From Streptomyces sp. NBC_00237 (lineage in GTDB: Bacteria > Actinomycetota > Actinomycetes > Streptomycetales > Streptomycetaceae), in the NCBI RefSeq assembly GCF_026342435.1, contig NZ_JAPEMT010000001.1, positions 919,993 through 983,992 on the forward strand: DNA of 64,000 nt. Reading direction: 5' to 3'. Shown one piece after another: positions 25,954-33,756 of the stretch. Numbering within the stretch: the stretch's first letter is position 1; each line of letters begins with the position of its first letter. The position numbers and the translations under genes were made by a program. The notes under the pieces are model-generated. The model was not told the origin of the DNA. It was given only the letters and a program-made list of their open reading frames with translations, and made no database searches.

Positions 25954-27375
25954 ATGGCCACACCCACCGGCGTCCCCGCCCCGGGCGGCGACACCTACAA
26001 GCCGGGCACCACGATCACCGACTGGCGGCCCGAGGACGCGTCCTTCTGGCAGTCCACCGGACGCAAGGTCGCCAACCGCAACCTGTGGATCTCGGTCCCC
26101 GCCCTGATGCTGGGCTTCGTCGTCTGGCAGGTCTGGTCGGTGACCGTCGTCAAGCTCGGCGACGTCGGCTTCGGCTTCTCCAAGGCGCAGCTGTTCTGGC
26201 TGACCGCCATCCCCGGCATCACCGGCGGCACCTTCCGGATCCTCTACACCTTCATCGGGCCGATCTTCGGAGAGCGGAAGTTCACCGCGTTCTCCACGAT
26301 CATCCTGATCGCCCCGCTGCTCTGGCTCGGCTTCGCTCTCCAGGACACCTCCACCCCGTACTGGGAGATGGCCCTGATCGCCGCCGTCTGCGGACTCGGC
26401 GGCGCGAACTTCGCCTCCTCCATGGCGAACATCGGCTTCTTCTTCCCCAAGCGGGAGAAGGGCAACGCCAACGGCATGAACGGCGGCCTCGGAAACCTCG
26501 GCGTCTCCGTCGTCCAGCTGATCGCCCCGCTCGTCGTCACCGCCGCCGTCCTGGGCCCCCCGGCCGGTGCGGCGCTGACCAGCAAGAAGACCGGTGACGA
26601 CGTCTGGCTCCAGAACGGCGCGTTCCTCTGGGTTCCGCTGCTGGTGATCATGGCGCTGCTGGCCTGGTTCCTGATGAACGACCTCAAGGTCGCCGCCGCC
26701 CCGTTCAGCGAGCAGAAGGTCATCTTCAAGCGGAAGCACAACTGGCTGATGACCTGGCTGTACGTCGGAACCTTCGGCTCCTTCATCGGCTTCGCCGCCG
26801 CCCTGCCGAACCTGATCAACACCACGTTCACACCGATCAACTCGGCCTACTCGGCGACCACGTACGCCTGGATCGGCCCGTTCATCGGGGCCCTCGCCCG
26901 CTGGGGCGGCGGCTGGCTCTCCGACAAGATGGGCGGTGCCCGCGTCACCATGCTGTCGTTCGTCGGCATGGGCGTGGCGCTGATCGTCGTGATCAACGCC
27001 CTGCCCGGCGGCGGCGACAACGGCAACTTCTGGGTCTTCTACGCGGGCTTCCTCGTCGCGTTCTTCTTCTGTGGCCTGGGCAACGGCTCGACCTTCCGGC
27101 AGATCCCGGTGATCTTCCGCAACCAGCACCTGATGGAGGTGGCGGGCAAGGGCGAGGCGGCGCAGGCGAAGGCGCTCAAGCAGTCGGAGATGGAGTCGGG
27201 CGCGGTCACCGGCTTCAGCTCGGCCATCGCGGCCTACGGCTTCTTCTTCATCCCGGCGATGTTCGCGAACTTCCCCGTCGTGAACTCGCTCTGGGTCTTC
27301 GTGGGCTTCTACGTGACCTGCCTGGTGGTCTGCTGGTGGTTCTACGCCCGCAAGAACGCCGAAGCCCCCAGCTGA
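25954..27375 (+). CDS. narK: NarK-type nitrate/nitrite transporter (MFS)
   Basis: The 473-residue protein has 12 predicted helices and the nitrate-porter signatures NGGLGNLGVSVVQL (helix 5) and CGLGNGSTFRQIPVIF (helix 11). Arginines sit at the expected places (PGITGGTFRILYTF). It imports nitrate or exchanges nitrate for nitrite. It closes the operon begun by the b-type subunit and is the strongest hint that the molybdoenzyme handles nitrate. An in-frame GTG at 25945 is an alternative start with closer AAGGA spacing. Followed by a 15-bp tandem repeat. Confidence 0.88.
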   Translation: MATPTGVPAPGGDTYKPGTTITDWRPEDASFWQSTGRKVANRNLWISVPALMLGFVVWQVWSVTVVKLGDVGFGFSKAQLFWLTAIPGITGGTFRILYTFIGPIFGERKFTAFSTIILIAPLLWLGFALQDTSTPYWEMALIAAVCGLGGANFASSMANIGFFFPKREKGNANGMNGGLGNLGVSVVQLIAPLVVTAAVLGPPAGAALTSKKTGDDVWLQNGAFLWVPLLVIMALLAWFLMNDLKVAAAPFSEQKVIFKRKHNWLMTWLYVGTFGSFIGFAAALPNLINTTFTPINSAYSATTYAWIGPFIGALARWGGGWLSDKMGGARVTMLSFVGMGVALIVVINALPGGGDNGNFWVFYAGFLVAFFFCGLGNGSTFRQIPVIFRNQHLMEVAGKGEAAQAKALKQSEMESGAVTGFSSAIAAYGFFFIPAMFANFPVVNSLWVFVGFYVTCLVVCWWFYARKNAEAPS

Positions 27376-27486
27376 CCGGCCTTGAGCTGACCGGCCTCCA
27401 CTCGACCGGCCACCACCTGACCGGCCACCACCTGACCGGCCACCACCTGACCGGCCGCCACCTGACCGGCCTCCACCCGACCGGGG
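27373..27486. repeat. 15-bp minisatellite downstream of narK
   Basis: About seven tandem copies of CTGACCGGCCACCAC, with small changes in the outer copies, begin at the narK stop codon. CTGACCGGCC can form overlapping weak hairpins. No spacers, so not a CRISPR array. Confidence 0.8.
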
Positions 27487-27520
27487 CCCCCGCCCCGTAC
27501 CGTCGCCGTACTCTGGAGGA

Positions 27521-27706
27521 ATGAGCACCTCCGACCCCGCCCCCGAGCAGGCCCCGCGTCCCCGGCCCAAGCTGGTCTTCGACGACCCGCTGGACCAGCA
27601 GTCCTCGGACGACACCGATCGGGGCTGGGGAGAGCGGCCCGCCGGGGGCGGTGGCGCGGCGGACCTCGCCCGCTTCCTGGACGAGAAGCCGCCCCACCAC
27701 CTCTGA
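27521..27706 (+). CDS. Small conserved acidic protein of unknown function
   Basis: A 61-residue hydrophilic protein beginning MSTSDPAPEQAPRPRPKLVF, with a central DDPLDQQSSDDTDRGWGE and a C-terminal LARFLDEKPPHHL. I recall very similar small proteins in many Streptomyces, which supports it as a real gene; function unknown. GGAGG lies directly before the ATG (spacing short). It is convergent with mscL, with a hairpin between them. Confidence 0.75.
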   Translation: MSTSDPAPEQAPRPRPKLVFDDPLDQQSSDDTDRGWGERPAGGGGAADLARFLDEKPPHHL

Positions 27707-27709
27707 GCC

Positions 27710-27742
27710 GACCGCAGCAGCCGCCTCGCGGCGGCCTCGGTC
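27710..27742. terminator. Bidirectional hairpin between convergent small gene and mscL
   Basis: GACCG...CGGTC encloses GCCGCC-TCGC-GGCGGC, an 11-bp stem interrupted by one internal loop, in the 43-bp gap between convergent stops. Confidence 0.6.
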
Positions 27743-27749
27743 CGCCGCG

Positions 27750-28223
27750 CTACGGGGTGCTGTGCCCCGACCCGCGCTGCGCCACGAGCGCGTCCCGGAT
27801 CTCCTTGAGGACCTCGATCTCGGTGATCTCCATGACCTCGGAGGTCGCCTCCTTCGCCTTCTCGTGGGCCGCCCTCCTGGCGAGGTACTTCGCCATCGGC
27901 AGCACCATCAGGAAGTACACGACCGCGGCGGTGATCAGGAAGCTCAGAACCGCGCTGAGCACCGAGCCCCACATGATCTGGATGCCGTCCACCGAGCCGT
28001 CCGCCAGCTTGGCGCAGGTCCCCTTCAGGCAGGAGCTGTAGCTCTCCAGGTCCTTCGTGCCGAAGGCGCCGACGATCGGGTTGATCACGCCCTTCACGAC
28101 CGAGTTCACGATGTTGGTGAACGCGGCGCCGATGACGACGGCGACCGCCAGATCGATCACGTTGCCGCGCATCAGGAAGGCTTTGAAGCCTTCCAGCAGG
28201 CTGGTCTTCTCGTCGTTGCTCAC
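27750..28223 (-). CDS. mscL: Large-conductance mechanosensitive channel
   Basis: The 157-residue protein has the MscL pattern: N-terminal amphipathic segment LLEGFKAFLMRGNVIDLAVAVVIGAAF leading into TM1 (gate region), a periplasmic loop, TM2 (SVLSFLITAAVVYFLMVLPM), and a charged cytoplasmic helix (RRAAHEKAKEATSEVMEITEIEVLKEIRDALVAQ). It opens under membrane tension to release solutes in osmotic downshock. The start is the GTG at 28223 (GTGAGCAACGAC). The loop is somewhat longer than in E. coli and contains two cysteines. Confidence 0.93.
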   Translation of the reverse strand: MSNDEKTSLLEGFKAFLMRGNVIDLAVAVVIGAAFTNIVNSVVKGVINPIVGAFGTKDLESYSSCLKGTCAKLADGSVDGIQIMWGSVLSAVLSFLITAAVVYFLMVLPMAKYLARRAAHEKAKEATSEVMEITEIEVLKEIRDALVAQRGSGHSTP

Positions 28224-28361
28224 CAGGGAGCCTCTTTTCGCATGTGCAGGGGGCAGTGCAAACTTCTCCGCAACTCTCGGCAGCACCGGTCGCCGCTGTC
28301 CAATCCGGCAACTCGTATCGGTGACCCCACTGCTCGTCAGCGCGAATAGGCGATCTCGCCG

Positions 28362-28925
28362 TCAACACAGCGTCACCGCCAGCCGGGACGTCGCTCCCGC
28401 GCCCGCCAACTGCGCGGCGGTCGCGCGGGGAACGGACAGCACCACCAGTGCCCCGCCGTCCGCCGAAGTCTCCCCCGATTTCGGCACGTCAGTCACTCGG
28501 ACTCCGGCCGCCACCACCTCGGCGCGCGAACTCCGGCCGCCACTGGGTGAGTTGGCGGAGGCGATCACATCGACCCGGTCCCCGCGCCTCAGCAGCCGTA
28601 CGGTCTCCGCGTCCGCGATCCGTACCGGCGCTGACACCATCTCCGCGCGCGGGACCGCCCGCCGGTGCTTCGGGCCCGCGTCCTGCGCCGCCTCCGTGTG
28701 CGCGTCGGCGCGCTCCGTGGGGCGCGGCGTCGCGACGGCCAACGCGGCGGCGGACACCGCGAGTCCGACGACCACCGCCCGTCGCCTGCGCCGCACCGCC
28801 CGCCGCAGCCAGTGCCTGCAGCCGCCCCCTCGCACCCGCAACGGAGCGAAATCGGGCACGCCGCACGGCTCGGGCGCGGACGGCGCGGGGAGGGGCAGCG
28901 GGGGAGGAGAAGCAAGCGACAACAC
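28362..28925 (-). CDS. SAF/CpaB-like membrane-anchored protein
   Basis: The 187-residue protein has a basic stretch (RHWLRRAVRRRRRAVVVGLAVSAAALAVATPRP) that forms a single N-terminal membrane anchor near residues 50-68. An extracytoplasmic domain follows with RRAVPRAEMVSAPVRIADAETVRLLRRGDRVDVIASANS, typical of SAF domains in Flp pilus protein CpaB/RcpC. No other pilus genes lie nearby, so it may be an orphan family member. The GTG start at 28925 has no strong ribosome-binding sequence. It lies on the same strand as mscL and mtnP. Confidence 0.7.
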   Translation of the reverse strand: MLSLASPPPLPLPAPSAPEPCGVPDFAPLRVRGGGCRHWLRRAVRRRRRAVVVGLAVSAAALAVATPRPTERADAHTEAAQDAGPKHRRAVPRAEMVSAPVRIADAETVRLLRRGDRVDVIASANSPSGGRSSRAEVVAAGVRVTDVPKSGETSADGGALVVLSVPRATAAQLAGAGATSRLAVTLC

Positions 28926-29063
28926 GGAGAATCACCACCGGATCACGAGGAGTGTGCGCTCTGGACGCCCCTCACGATCCACGTTCCGCGCCGATCCCGC
29001 TGAGCCCTGTGGACAGCCCTCACGTTGTGGAAAACTCGCTCACCCCTTCGGGTTCGCCCGGGG

Positions 29064-29906
29064 TCAGGGCAGTGCGATCCCCGTCTCGATCCCGTCCAGC
29101 GCATGCGCGCACAGGCAGTCGCGCGACGCGTTCTCCGGCAGCCCCGCCACCGCGTCGAACAGCACCCCGCGCAGCCGGTCCACGTTCGCCCCGAACACCT
29201 TCAGGACCTCCTCGTGGCTCACGCCCTCGCCCGTCTCCGCACCCGCGTCCAGGTCCGTGACCAGCGTCATCGACGTGTAGCAGAGCCCCAGTTCACGCGC
29301 GAGCACGGCCTCCGGGTGCCCGGTCATGCCGACCACCGACCAGCCCATCGACGCGTGCCACACCGATTCCGCGCGGGTCGAGAAGCGCGGGCCCTCGACC
29401 ACCACCAGCGTCCCGCCGTCGACCGGCTCCCAGTCCCGCCCGCGCGCCGCCGCGAGCGCGGCTTCGCGGCCCACCGGGCAGTACGGGTCGGCGAACGACA
29501 TGTGCACGACCTCGGGCAGCGTCCCGCCGACGGGCGTCTCGCCGTCGTAGTACGTCTGAGCCCTGGCCTTCGTACGGTCCACCAGCTGGTCCGGCACCAG
29601 CAGCGTGCCCGGACCGAACTCGGCCCGCAGCCCGCCCACCGCGCACGGCCCGAGCACCTGGCGCGCACCCACCGAACGCAGCGCCCACAGGTTGGCCCGG
29701 TAGTTGATGCGGTGCGGCGGAAGGTGGTGACCGCGCCCGTGACGGGGCAGGAACGCCACCCTGCGGCCCGCGATCTCACCGAGGAAGAGGGAGTCGCTGG
29801 GGCTGCCGTACGGGGTGTCCACCTGTACCTCGGTCACGTCCTCCAGGAAGGAGTAGAAGCCCGAGCCGCCGATGACACCGATCTCTGCCTGCGCTGCGTT
29901 CACCAT
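29064..29906 (-). CDS. mtnP: S-methyl-5'-thioadenosine phosphorylase
   Basis: The 280-residue PNP/MTAP-family enzyme splits methylthioadenosine, the by-product of polyamine and SAM-dependent pathways, to adenine and 5-methylthioribose 1-phosphate. Phosphate and nucleoside-site landmarks are IGVIGGSGFY, LPRHGRGHHLPPHRINYRANLWAL, VVEGPRFSTRAES and VGMTGHPEAVLARELGLCY. The ATG at 29906 is used; GTG 29903 is a near alternative. It probably has its own promoter, because a strong terminator and a short repeat lie just upstream. Confidence 0.9.
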   Translation of the reverse strand: MVNAAQAEIGVIGGSGFYSFLEDVTEVQVDTPYGSPSDSLFLGEIAGRRVAFLPRHGRGHHLPPHRINYRANLWALRSVGARQVLGPCAVGGLRAEFGPGTLLVPDQLVDRTKARAQTYYDGETPVGGTLPEVVHMSFADPYCPVGREAALAAARGRDWEPVDGGTLVVVEGPRFSTRAESVWHASMGWSVVGMTGHPEAVLARELGLCYTSMTLVTDLDAGAETGEGVSHEEVLKVFGANVDRLRGVLFDAVAGLPENASRDCLCAHALDGIETGIALP

Positions 29907-29927
29907 GGCCGCCAGCCTAGTTCCCGG

Positions 29928-29975
29928 CCCGGGAACACCGAGGCCCGGGAACACCGAGGCCCGGGAACACCGAAG
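29928..29975. repeat. Three 16-bp direct repeats upstream of mtnP
   Basis: CCCGGGAACACCGAGG occurs three times head to tail (the last ends GAAG), starting 21 bp before the mtnP start. CCCGGG makes each unit partly palindromic. Confidence 0.75.
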
Positions 29976-30007
29976 TCCCCGCTGTCGCAAGCGACGGCGG
30001 GGACTTC
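29972..30007 (-). terminator. Terminator of the fmdB-family gene
   Basis: GAAGTCCCCGCTGTCGC and GCGACGGCGGGGACTTC form a 17-bp stem with a single G-U pair and a two-base centre, 24 bp after the minus-strand fmdB-type stop and before mtnP. Confidence 0.8.
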
Positions 30008-30031
30008 GGGAAAGCGGTGAAGGCAGGTGCC

Positions 30032-30400
30032 TCAGGCGGCCGAGGACGACCCCGAGGAGGAGCTCGAAGAGCTCGAAGAGGACGACGACGAAGCCGCCGA
30101 CGACGAGGACGCCGACGACGAAGCCGCGGGCTTCGCGTCCGAGCCACCGCTCGACGACGAGGACGACGTAGACGCAGCGGTCTTCGAGGCAGAGGACGAC
30201 GCCGTCGTGCTGCTCGACGAGGAGCCGCGGCTGTCGTTCCGGTAGAAACCGGAGCCCTTGAAGACGATGCCGACCGCGGAGAAGACCTTCTTCAGGCGTC
30301 CCTTGCAGGCCGGGCACTCGGTCAGTGCGTCATCGGTGAACTTCTGCACTGCTTCGAGGCCCTCGCCGCATGCGGTGCACTGGTACTGGTAGGTCGGCAC
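30032..30400 (-). CDS. FmdB-family zinc ribbon protein with polyserine tail
   Basis: The 122-residue protein has an N-terminal zinc ribbon with two CxxC pairs (YQCTACGEGLEAVQKF and TECPACKGRLKKVFSAVGIVFKGSGFYRND), the FmdB/regulatory-domain type. It is followed by roughly 65 residues that are mostly serine with some alanine. The GTG start at 30400 has AGGAGG upstream. A CIRCE element lies 10 bp ahead of the start, so HrcA heat-shock repression is expected. The function of the family is unknown; the polyserine tail is probably disordered. Confidence 0.85.
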   Translation of the reverse strand: MPTYQYQCTACGEGLEAVQKFTDDALTECPACKGRLKKVFSAVGIVFKGSGFYRNDSRGSSSSSTTASSSASKTAASTSSSSSSGGSDAKPAASSSASSSSAASSSSSSSSSSSSSGSSSAA

Positions 30401-30409
30401 TTGCTCCTC

Positions 30410-30436
30410 CTGGCACTCTCACTCGTTGAGTGCTAA
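30410..30436 (-). promoter_or_regulatory. CIRCE element (HrcA operator)
   Basis: CTGGCACTC-N9-GAGTGCTAA matches the CIRCE consensus TTAGCACTC-N9-GAGTGCTAA with the exact spacer and 16 of 18 bases. The CTGGCACTC half is the form I associate with actinobacterial heat-shock genes. It lies just upstream of the fmdB-type gene and after the MFS gene stop. Confidence 0.8.
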
Positions 30437-30466
30437 CGACGGTCCATAGTGACGTATTCCGCTGGA

Positions 30467-31759
30467 TCAGTCCACCGTGACCGGTACGCGGTGACCCACA
30501 CCACGTGCGGCCACCCGTCCCGACGACTGCGGCAACAGGCGCGAGCGCAGCACCACGAGCACCGCCAGGGCGAGCACCATGCCGCCCAGCGGCACCAGGA
30601 ATCCAGCGCTGGAGCCATGCGCGTCCGTCAGCCGTCCGGCCACCGTCACGGCCATGGCCTGCCCGAACGCCACCGCACCGGTCAGCCAGGTGAACGCCTC
30701 GGTGCGCGCGGTGGCGGGCACCAGCGTCTCGACCATGGTGTAGCCGGTGATCAGTGCGGGCGCGATGCACAGGCCGACCAGCAGCCCCAGGCCCGCGAGC
30801 AGCGGCACGGAGTGCACCGCCCACAGCCCGGAGGCGACCAGCGTCAGGCCGACGTACCCGGCCATCAGACGGCGGCGCGGCCCGATCTTCCAGGCGATGG
30901 TGCCGCAGACGATGCCCGCCAGCATGTTGCCGCCCGCGAAGATGCCGTACAGCAGCCCGTTGATGCCCGGGTTGCCCGCCTCCTGCGCGAACGCGGTGAG
31001 CGAGACCTGCATGCCGCCGAAGACGGAACCGATGCCCAGGAAGGCCACCGCGAGCACCCGTACGCCGGGAATGGCGAGCGCGGAGACGTGCTTGACCTTG
31101 GCCCCACCGGCACGACGGCTCGGCACCGGCTGGGTGCCGCGCTGGGCCGCGAAGAACAGGCCACCGGCCAGGGTGAGCGTCGCCTCGGCGATCAGGCCCG
31201 CAGCGGGGTGCACACCCGTGCACAGCGCGGTCGCCAGCACCGGGCCGACCACGAACGTGAACTCGTCCGTGACCGACTCGAAGGCGGCGGCCGTCGACAT
31301 CAGCGGCGAGCCCTCCAGCTTGGCCGCCCAGCGCGCCCGCACCATGGGCCCCACCTGGGGCACCGAGGCACCGGCGGGGACGGCGGCGACGAACAGCGCC
31401 CACAGGGGCGCGTCGGCGAGTGCGAGCGCCGTCAGGGCGCTCACGGACGCCGCGTGCACCAGTACGCCGGGGATGAGCACCGCGCGTTGCCCGAAGCGGT
31501 CCGCGAGCTTGCCGCTCTGCGGCGCGAACAGTGCCATCGAGACACCGGTGACGGCGGCGACGATGCCCGCGCTGCCGTACGAGCCCGTGGTGTGCTGCAC
31601 CAGCAGCACGATGCCGATGGTCAGCATCGCGAAGGGCTGCCGGGCCAGGAACCCGGGGATCAGATAGCTCCACACCCCGGGGGTGCGCAGCAGCTGCCCG
31701 TACCCGGGGCGCTTGGACGTGTCGGTCTTCGGGGCGTCGGTCGTGACCGTGTTCGTCAC
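30467..31759 (-). CDS. MFS transporter (12-helix)
   Basis: The 430-residue protein has 12 hydrophobic helices and an MFS motif-A-like loop APQSGKLADRFGQRAVL after helix 2. The remainder follows the YfcJ/SetA-like exporter pattern, including LTDAHGSSAGFLVPL near the end. The GTG at 31759 is chosen for its AAAGG sequence upstream; the frame stays open further but crosses a perfect palindrome at 31801-31817 that is more likely an operator. Substrate unknown. The downstream fmdB-type gene on the same strand appears to have its own control. Confidence 0.78.
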   Translation of the reverse strand: MTNTVTTDAPKTDTSKRPGYGQLLRTPGVWSYLIPGFLARQPFAMLTIGIVLLVQHTTGSYGSAGIVAAVTGVSMALFAPQSGKLADRFGQRAVLIPGVLVHAASVSALTALALADAPLWALFVAAVPAGASVPQVGPMVRARWAAKLEGSPLMSTAAAFESVTDEFTFVVGPVLATALCTGVHPAAGLIAEATLTLAGGLFFAAQRGTQPVPSRRAGGAKVKHVSALAIPGVRVLAVAFLGIGSVFGGMQVSLTAFAQEAGNPGINGLLYGIFAGGNMLAGIVCGTIAWKIGPRRRLMAGYVGLTLVASGLWAVHSVPLLAGLGLLVGLCIAPALITGYTMVETLVPATARTEAFTWLTGAVAFGQAMAVTVAGRLTDAHGSSAGFLVPLGGMVLALAVLVVLRSRLLPQSSGRVAARGVGHRVPVTVD

Positions 31760-31800
31760 GGCCCTTGCCTTTCTGCCGCCTGGTAGCGCATTCCCCTTTG

Positions 31801-31817
31801 CGCGTACGTCGTACGCG
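31801..31817. promoter_or_regulatory. Perfect 17-bp palindrome upstream of the MFS gene
   Basis: CGCGTACG-T-CGTACGCG lies 42 bp before the MFS start. The position fits an operator; no regulator gene is adjacent. Confidence 0.4.
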
Positions 31818-31885
31818 GGCACGCGGAGCGTGCGGAAGCCGCCGAGAGCTGTCCTCTTGCGCAGGACCGGCGGTAGATACCAGGC

Positions 31886-31903
31886 GCCCCCCGTGGTGGG
31901 GGC
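31886..31903 (-). terminator. Short hairpin after the antiporter gene
   Basis: On the minus strand GCCCCC-ACCAC-GGGGGGC forms a compact 6-bp GC stem about 65 bp past the antiporter stop. Confidence 0.4.
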
Positions 31904-31967
31904 AGGCCGCCGTGCGGTCGCGCCAGCCCTGCGTCAGGCAGAGTTGGTCGATCAATTCACCTTCATG

Positions 31968-33539
31968 CTACAGGGGCTTTTGCTCGGTCGCCCTTGCTTT
32001 CGCTGTCACCGGCCTCAGTGACTTCGCCGTCACCGGCCGTGGTGCCGGCTCCCCGCCCGTACCGAGCCAGTCCGCCAGCTTGCCGCCCTGGCCGACCGCC
32101 CGCAGCCGCCGCTCGGCGGCGTCCCGTACCGGATCGGTTGCCACCACCAGGAGCTCGTCCCCGCGCCGCAGCACCGTCGTCGGCAGCGGTACGAAGCTCG
32201 TCCCGTCCCGTACGACGAGGGTGACGGCGGCGCCCGGCGGCAGCCGCAGCTCCGCGACCTCGACGCCGTGCATCCGGGACTCCTCCGGAATGGCCACCGA
32301 CAGAAGGTGCCCGCGCAGCCTCTCCAGGGGGGCGGATTCGATGCCCAGGTCGGCGGTCTCCCCGCCGTCCCCCAGGTTCAGCCGCCGTGCCAGCCAGGGG
32401 AGGGTCGGTCCTTGCACCAGCGTGTAGACCACGACCAGCACGAAGACGATGTTGAAGATCTGGTCGCTGCCCTCGACGCCGCCCACCATCGGAATGGTGG
32501 CCAGCACGATGGGCACCGCCCCGCGCAGCCCCGCCCAGGACAGGAGCACCTGTTCGCGCATGGACGTACCGAAGGGCAGCAGGCTGATCAGTACGGACGT
32601 GGGCCTGGCCACCATCGTCAGGACCAGGCCGACGATGATCGCGGGCCAGATGTCGTCGAGCAGTTCGTGCGGGGTGACCAGCAGGCCGAGCAGGACGAAC
32701 ATGCCGATCTGCGCGATCCAGCCGAGCCCGTCGGCGAAGCCTCGGGTGGCAGGCCAGTGCGGGAGCTTGGAATTACCCATGATCATCGCGGCCAGGTAGA
32801 CCGCCAGGAAGCCGGAGCCGTGCGCCATGGCGCCCGCGGCGTACGCGGTGACCGCGATGGCCATCACTGCGATCGGGTACAGGCCGGAGGCGGGCAGCGC
32901 CACGCTGCGCAGGCCCAGGGAGCCGAGCCAGCCGACCGCGAGCCCGATGGCCGCGCCGATCGCCAGCTCCAGGGCTATCTCGCCCACCAGGGCGTACCAG
33001 GAGTCCACAGGGCCGGCCGTGGAGAACGCGACGACCAGGATGACCACCGGGGCGTCGTTGAAGCCGGACTCGGCCTCCAGGACGCCCGTCAGGCGTGCGG
33101 GAAGCGGCACCTTGCGCAGCACCGAGAAGACGGCCGCCGCGTCCGTCGAGGAGACCACCGCGCCGATGATCAGCGACTGCCGCCAGTCCAGGCCCACCAG
33201 GTAGTGCGCACCTGCCGCCGTGATCCCCACGCTCACCGCGACGCCGAGGGTCGACATGACGACCGCCGAGGGCAACGCGGGTTTGACCTCCTTCCACTTC
33301 GTGCCCAGGCCGCCCTCGGCCAGGATCACGACCAGCGCGGCATAGCCGATCACCTGGGTCAGCTCGGCGTTGTCGAACGCGACGTTGCCGATGCCGTCCT
33401 GGCCCAGCGCGATGCCGATGCCGAGGTAGATCAGCAGGCTGGGGAGCCCACTGCGCGAGGACAGCCGGACCGCCGCCACAGCGACGAGAAGTACGACCGC
33501 GCAGATGAGCAGGAGTTCATTGAGCTGGTGGACAGTCAG
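31968..33539 (-). CDS. CPA1-type K+(Na+)/H+ antiporter with C-terminal TrkA_C domain
   Basis: The protein has about 12 membrane helices of the NhaP class: SGLPSLLIYLGIGIALGQDGIG, AVVSSTDAAAVFSVL, ESGFNDAPVVILVV with the ion-binding Asp, and SWAGLRGAVPIVLATIPM. A roughly 85-residue cytoplasmic TrkA_C/RCK-like domain follows (GVEVAELRLPPGAAVTLVVRDG). Starting at GTG 33479 would remove half of helix 1. In frame upstream, a CTG at 33539 has AAAGGA 7 bases ahead and gives TVHQLNELLLICAVVLLVAVAAV, a proper first helix. CTG is therefore my preferred start (523 residues). It extrudes cations in exchange for protons. Confidence 0.85.
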   Translation of the reverse strand: MTVHQLNELLLICAVVLLVAVAAVRLSSRSGLPSLLIYLGIGIALGQDGIGNVAFDNAELTQVIGYAALVVILAEGGLGTKWKEVKPALPSAVVMSTLGVAVSVGITAAGAHYLVGLDWRQSLIIGAVVSSTDAAAVFSVLRKVPLPARLTGVLEAESGFNDAPVVILVVAFSTAGPVDSWYALVGEIALELAIGAAIGLAVGWLGSLGLRSVALPASGLYPIAVMAIAVTAYAAGAMAHGSGFLAVYLAAMIMGNSKLPHWPATRGFADGLGWIAQIGMFVLLGLLVTPHELLDDIWPAIIVGLVLTMVARPTSVLISLLPFGTSMREQVLLSWAGLRGAVPIVLATIPMVGGVEGSDQIFNIVFVLVVVYTLVQGPTLPWLARRLNLGDGGETADLGIESAPLERLRGHLLSVAIPEESRMHGVEVAELRLPPGAAVTLVVRDGTSFVPLPTTVLRRGDELLVVATDPVRDAAERRLRAVGQGGKLADWLGTGGEPAPRPVTAKSLRPVTAKARATEQKPL

Positions 33540-33756
33540 GGGCCGGTCCTTTCCTGGGGCCAGCCGGATCGTTCCTCCAGCGGCAGGGCATACGGGCGAG
33601 GTAGTTTCATTACCTTACCTAATCTTTGATGCTTCCTTAACGCGTTTCCCCAACTGCCTCACTGAGGGCTTCAGGAGACCGAGTCAGGAGCGGCACGGGG
33701 CTGCGCCTATGGTGGCTCCAGCACTCCAGGACCACCCTGCCCCTCTAAGGACAGCG

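Noticed and set aside
27373-27486. CRISPR-like array after narK
   Set aside because: The units are contiguous 15-bp copies without unique spacers and no cas genes are present; it is a minisatellite.
33605-33630. Possible iron box (DmdR/IdeR) upstream of the penicillin-acylase gene, TTACCTTACCTAA
   Set aside because: Only one half resembles the TTAGGTTAGGCTAACCTAA consensus and the dyad is missing.
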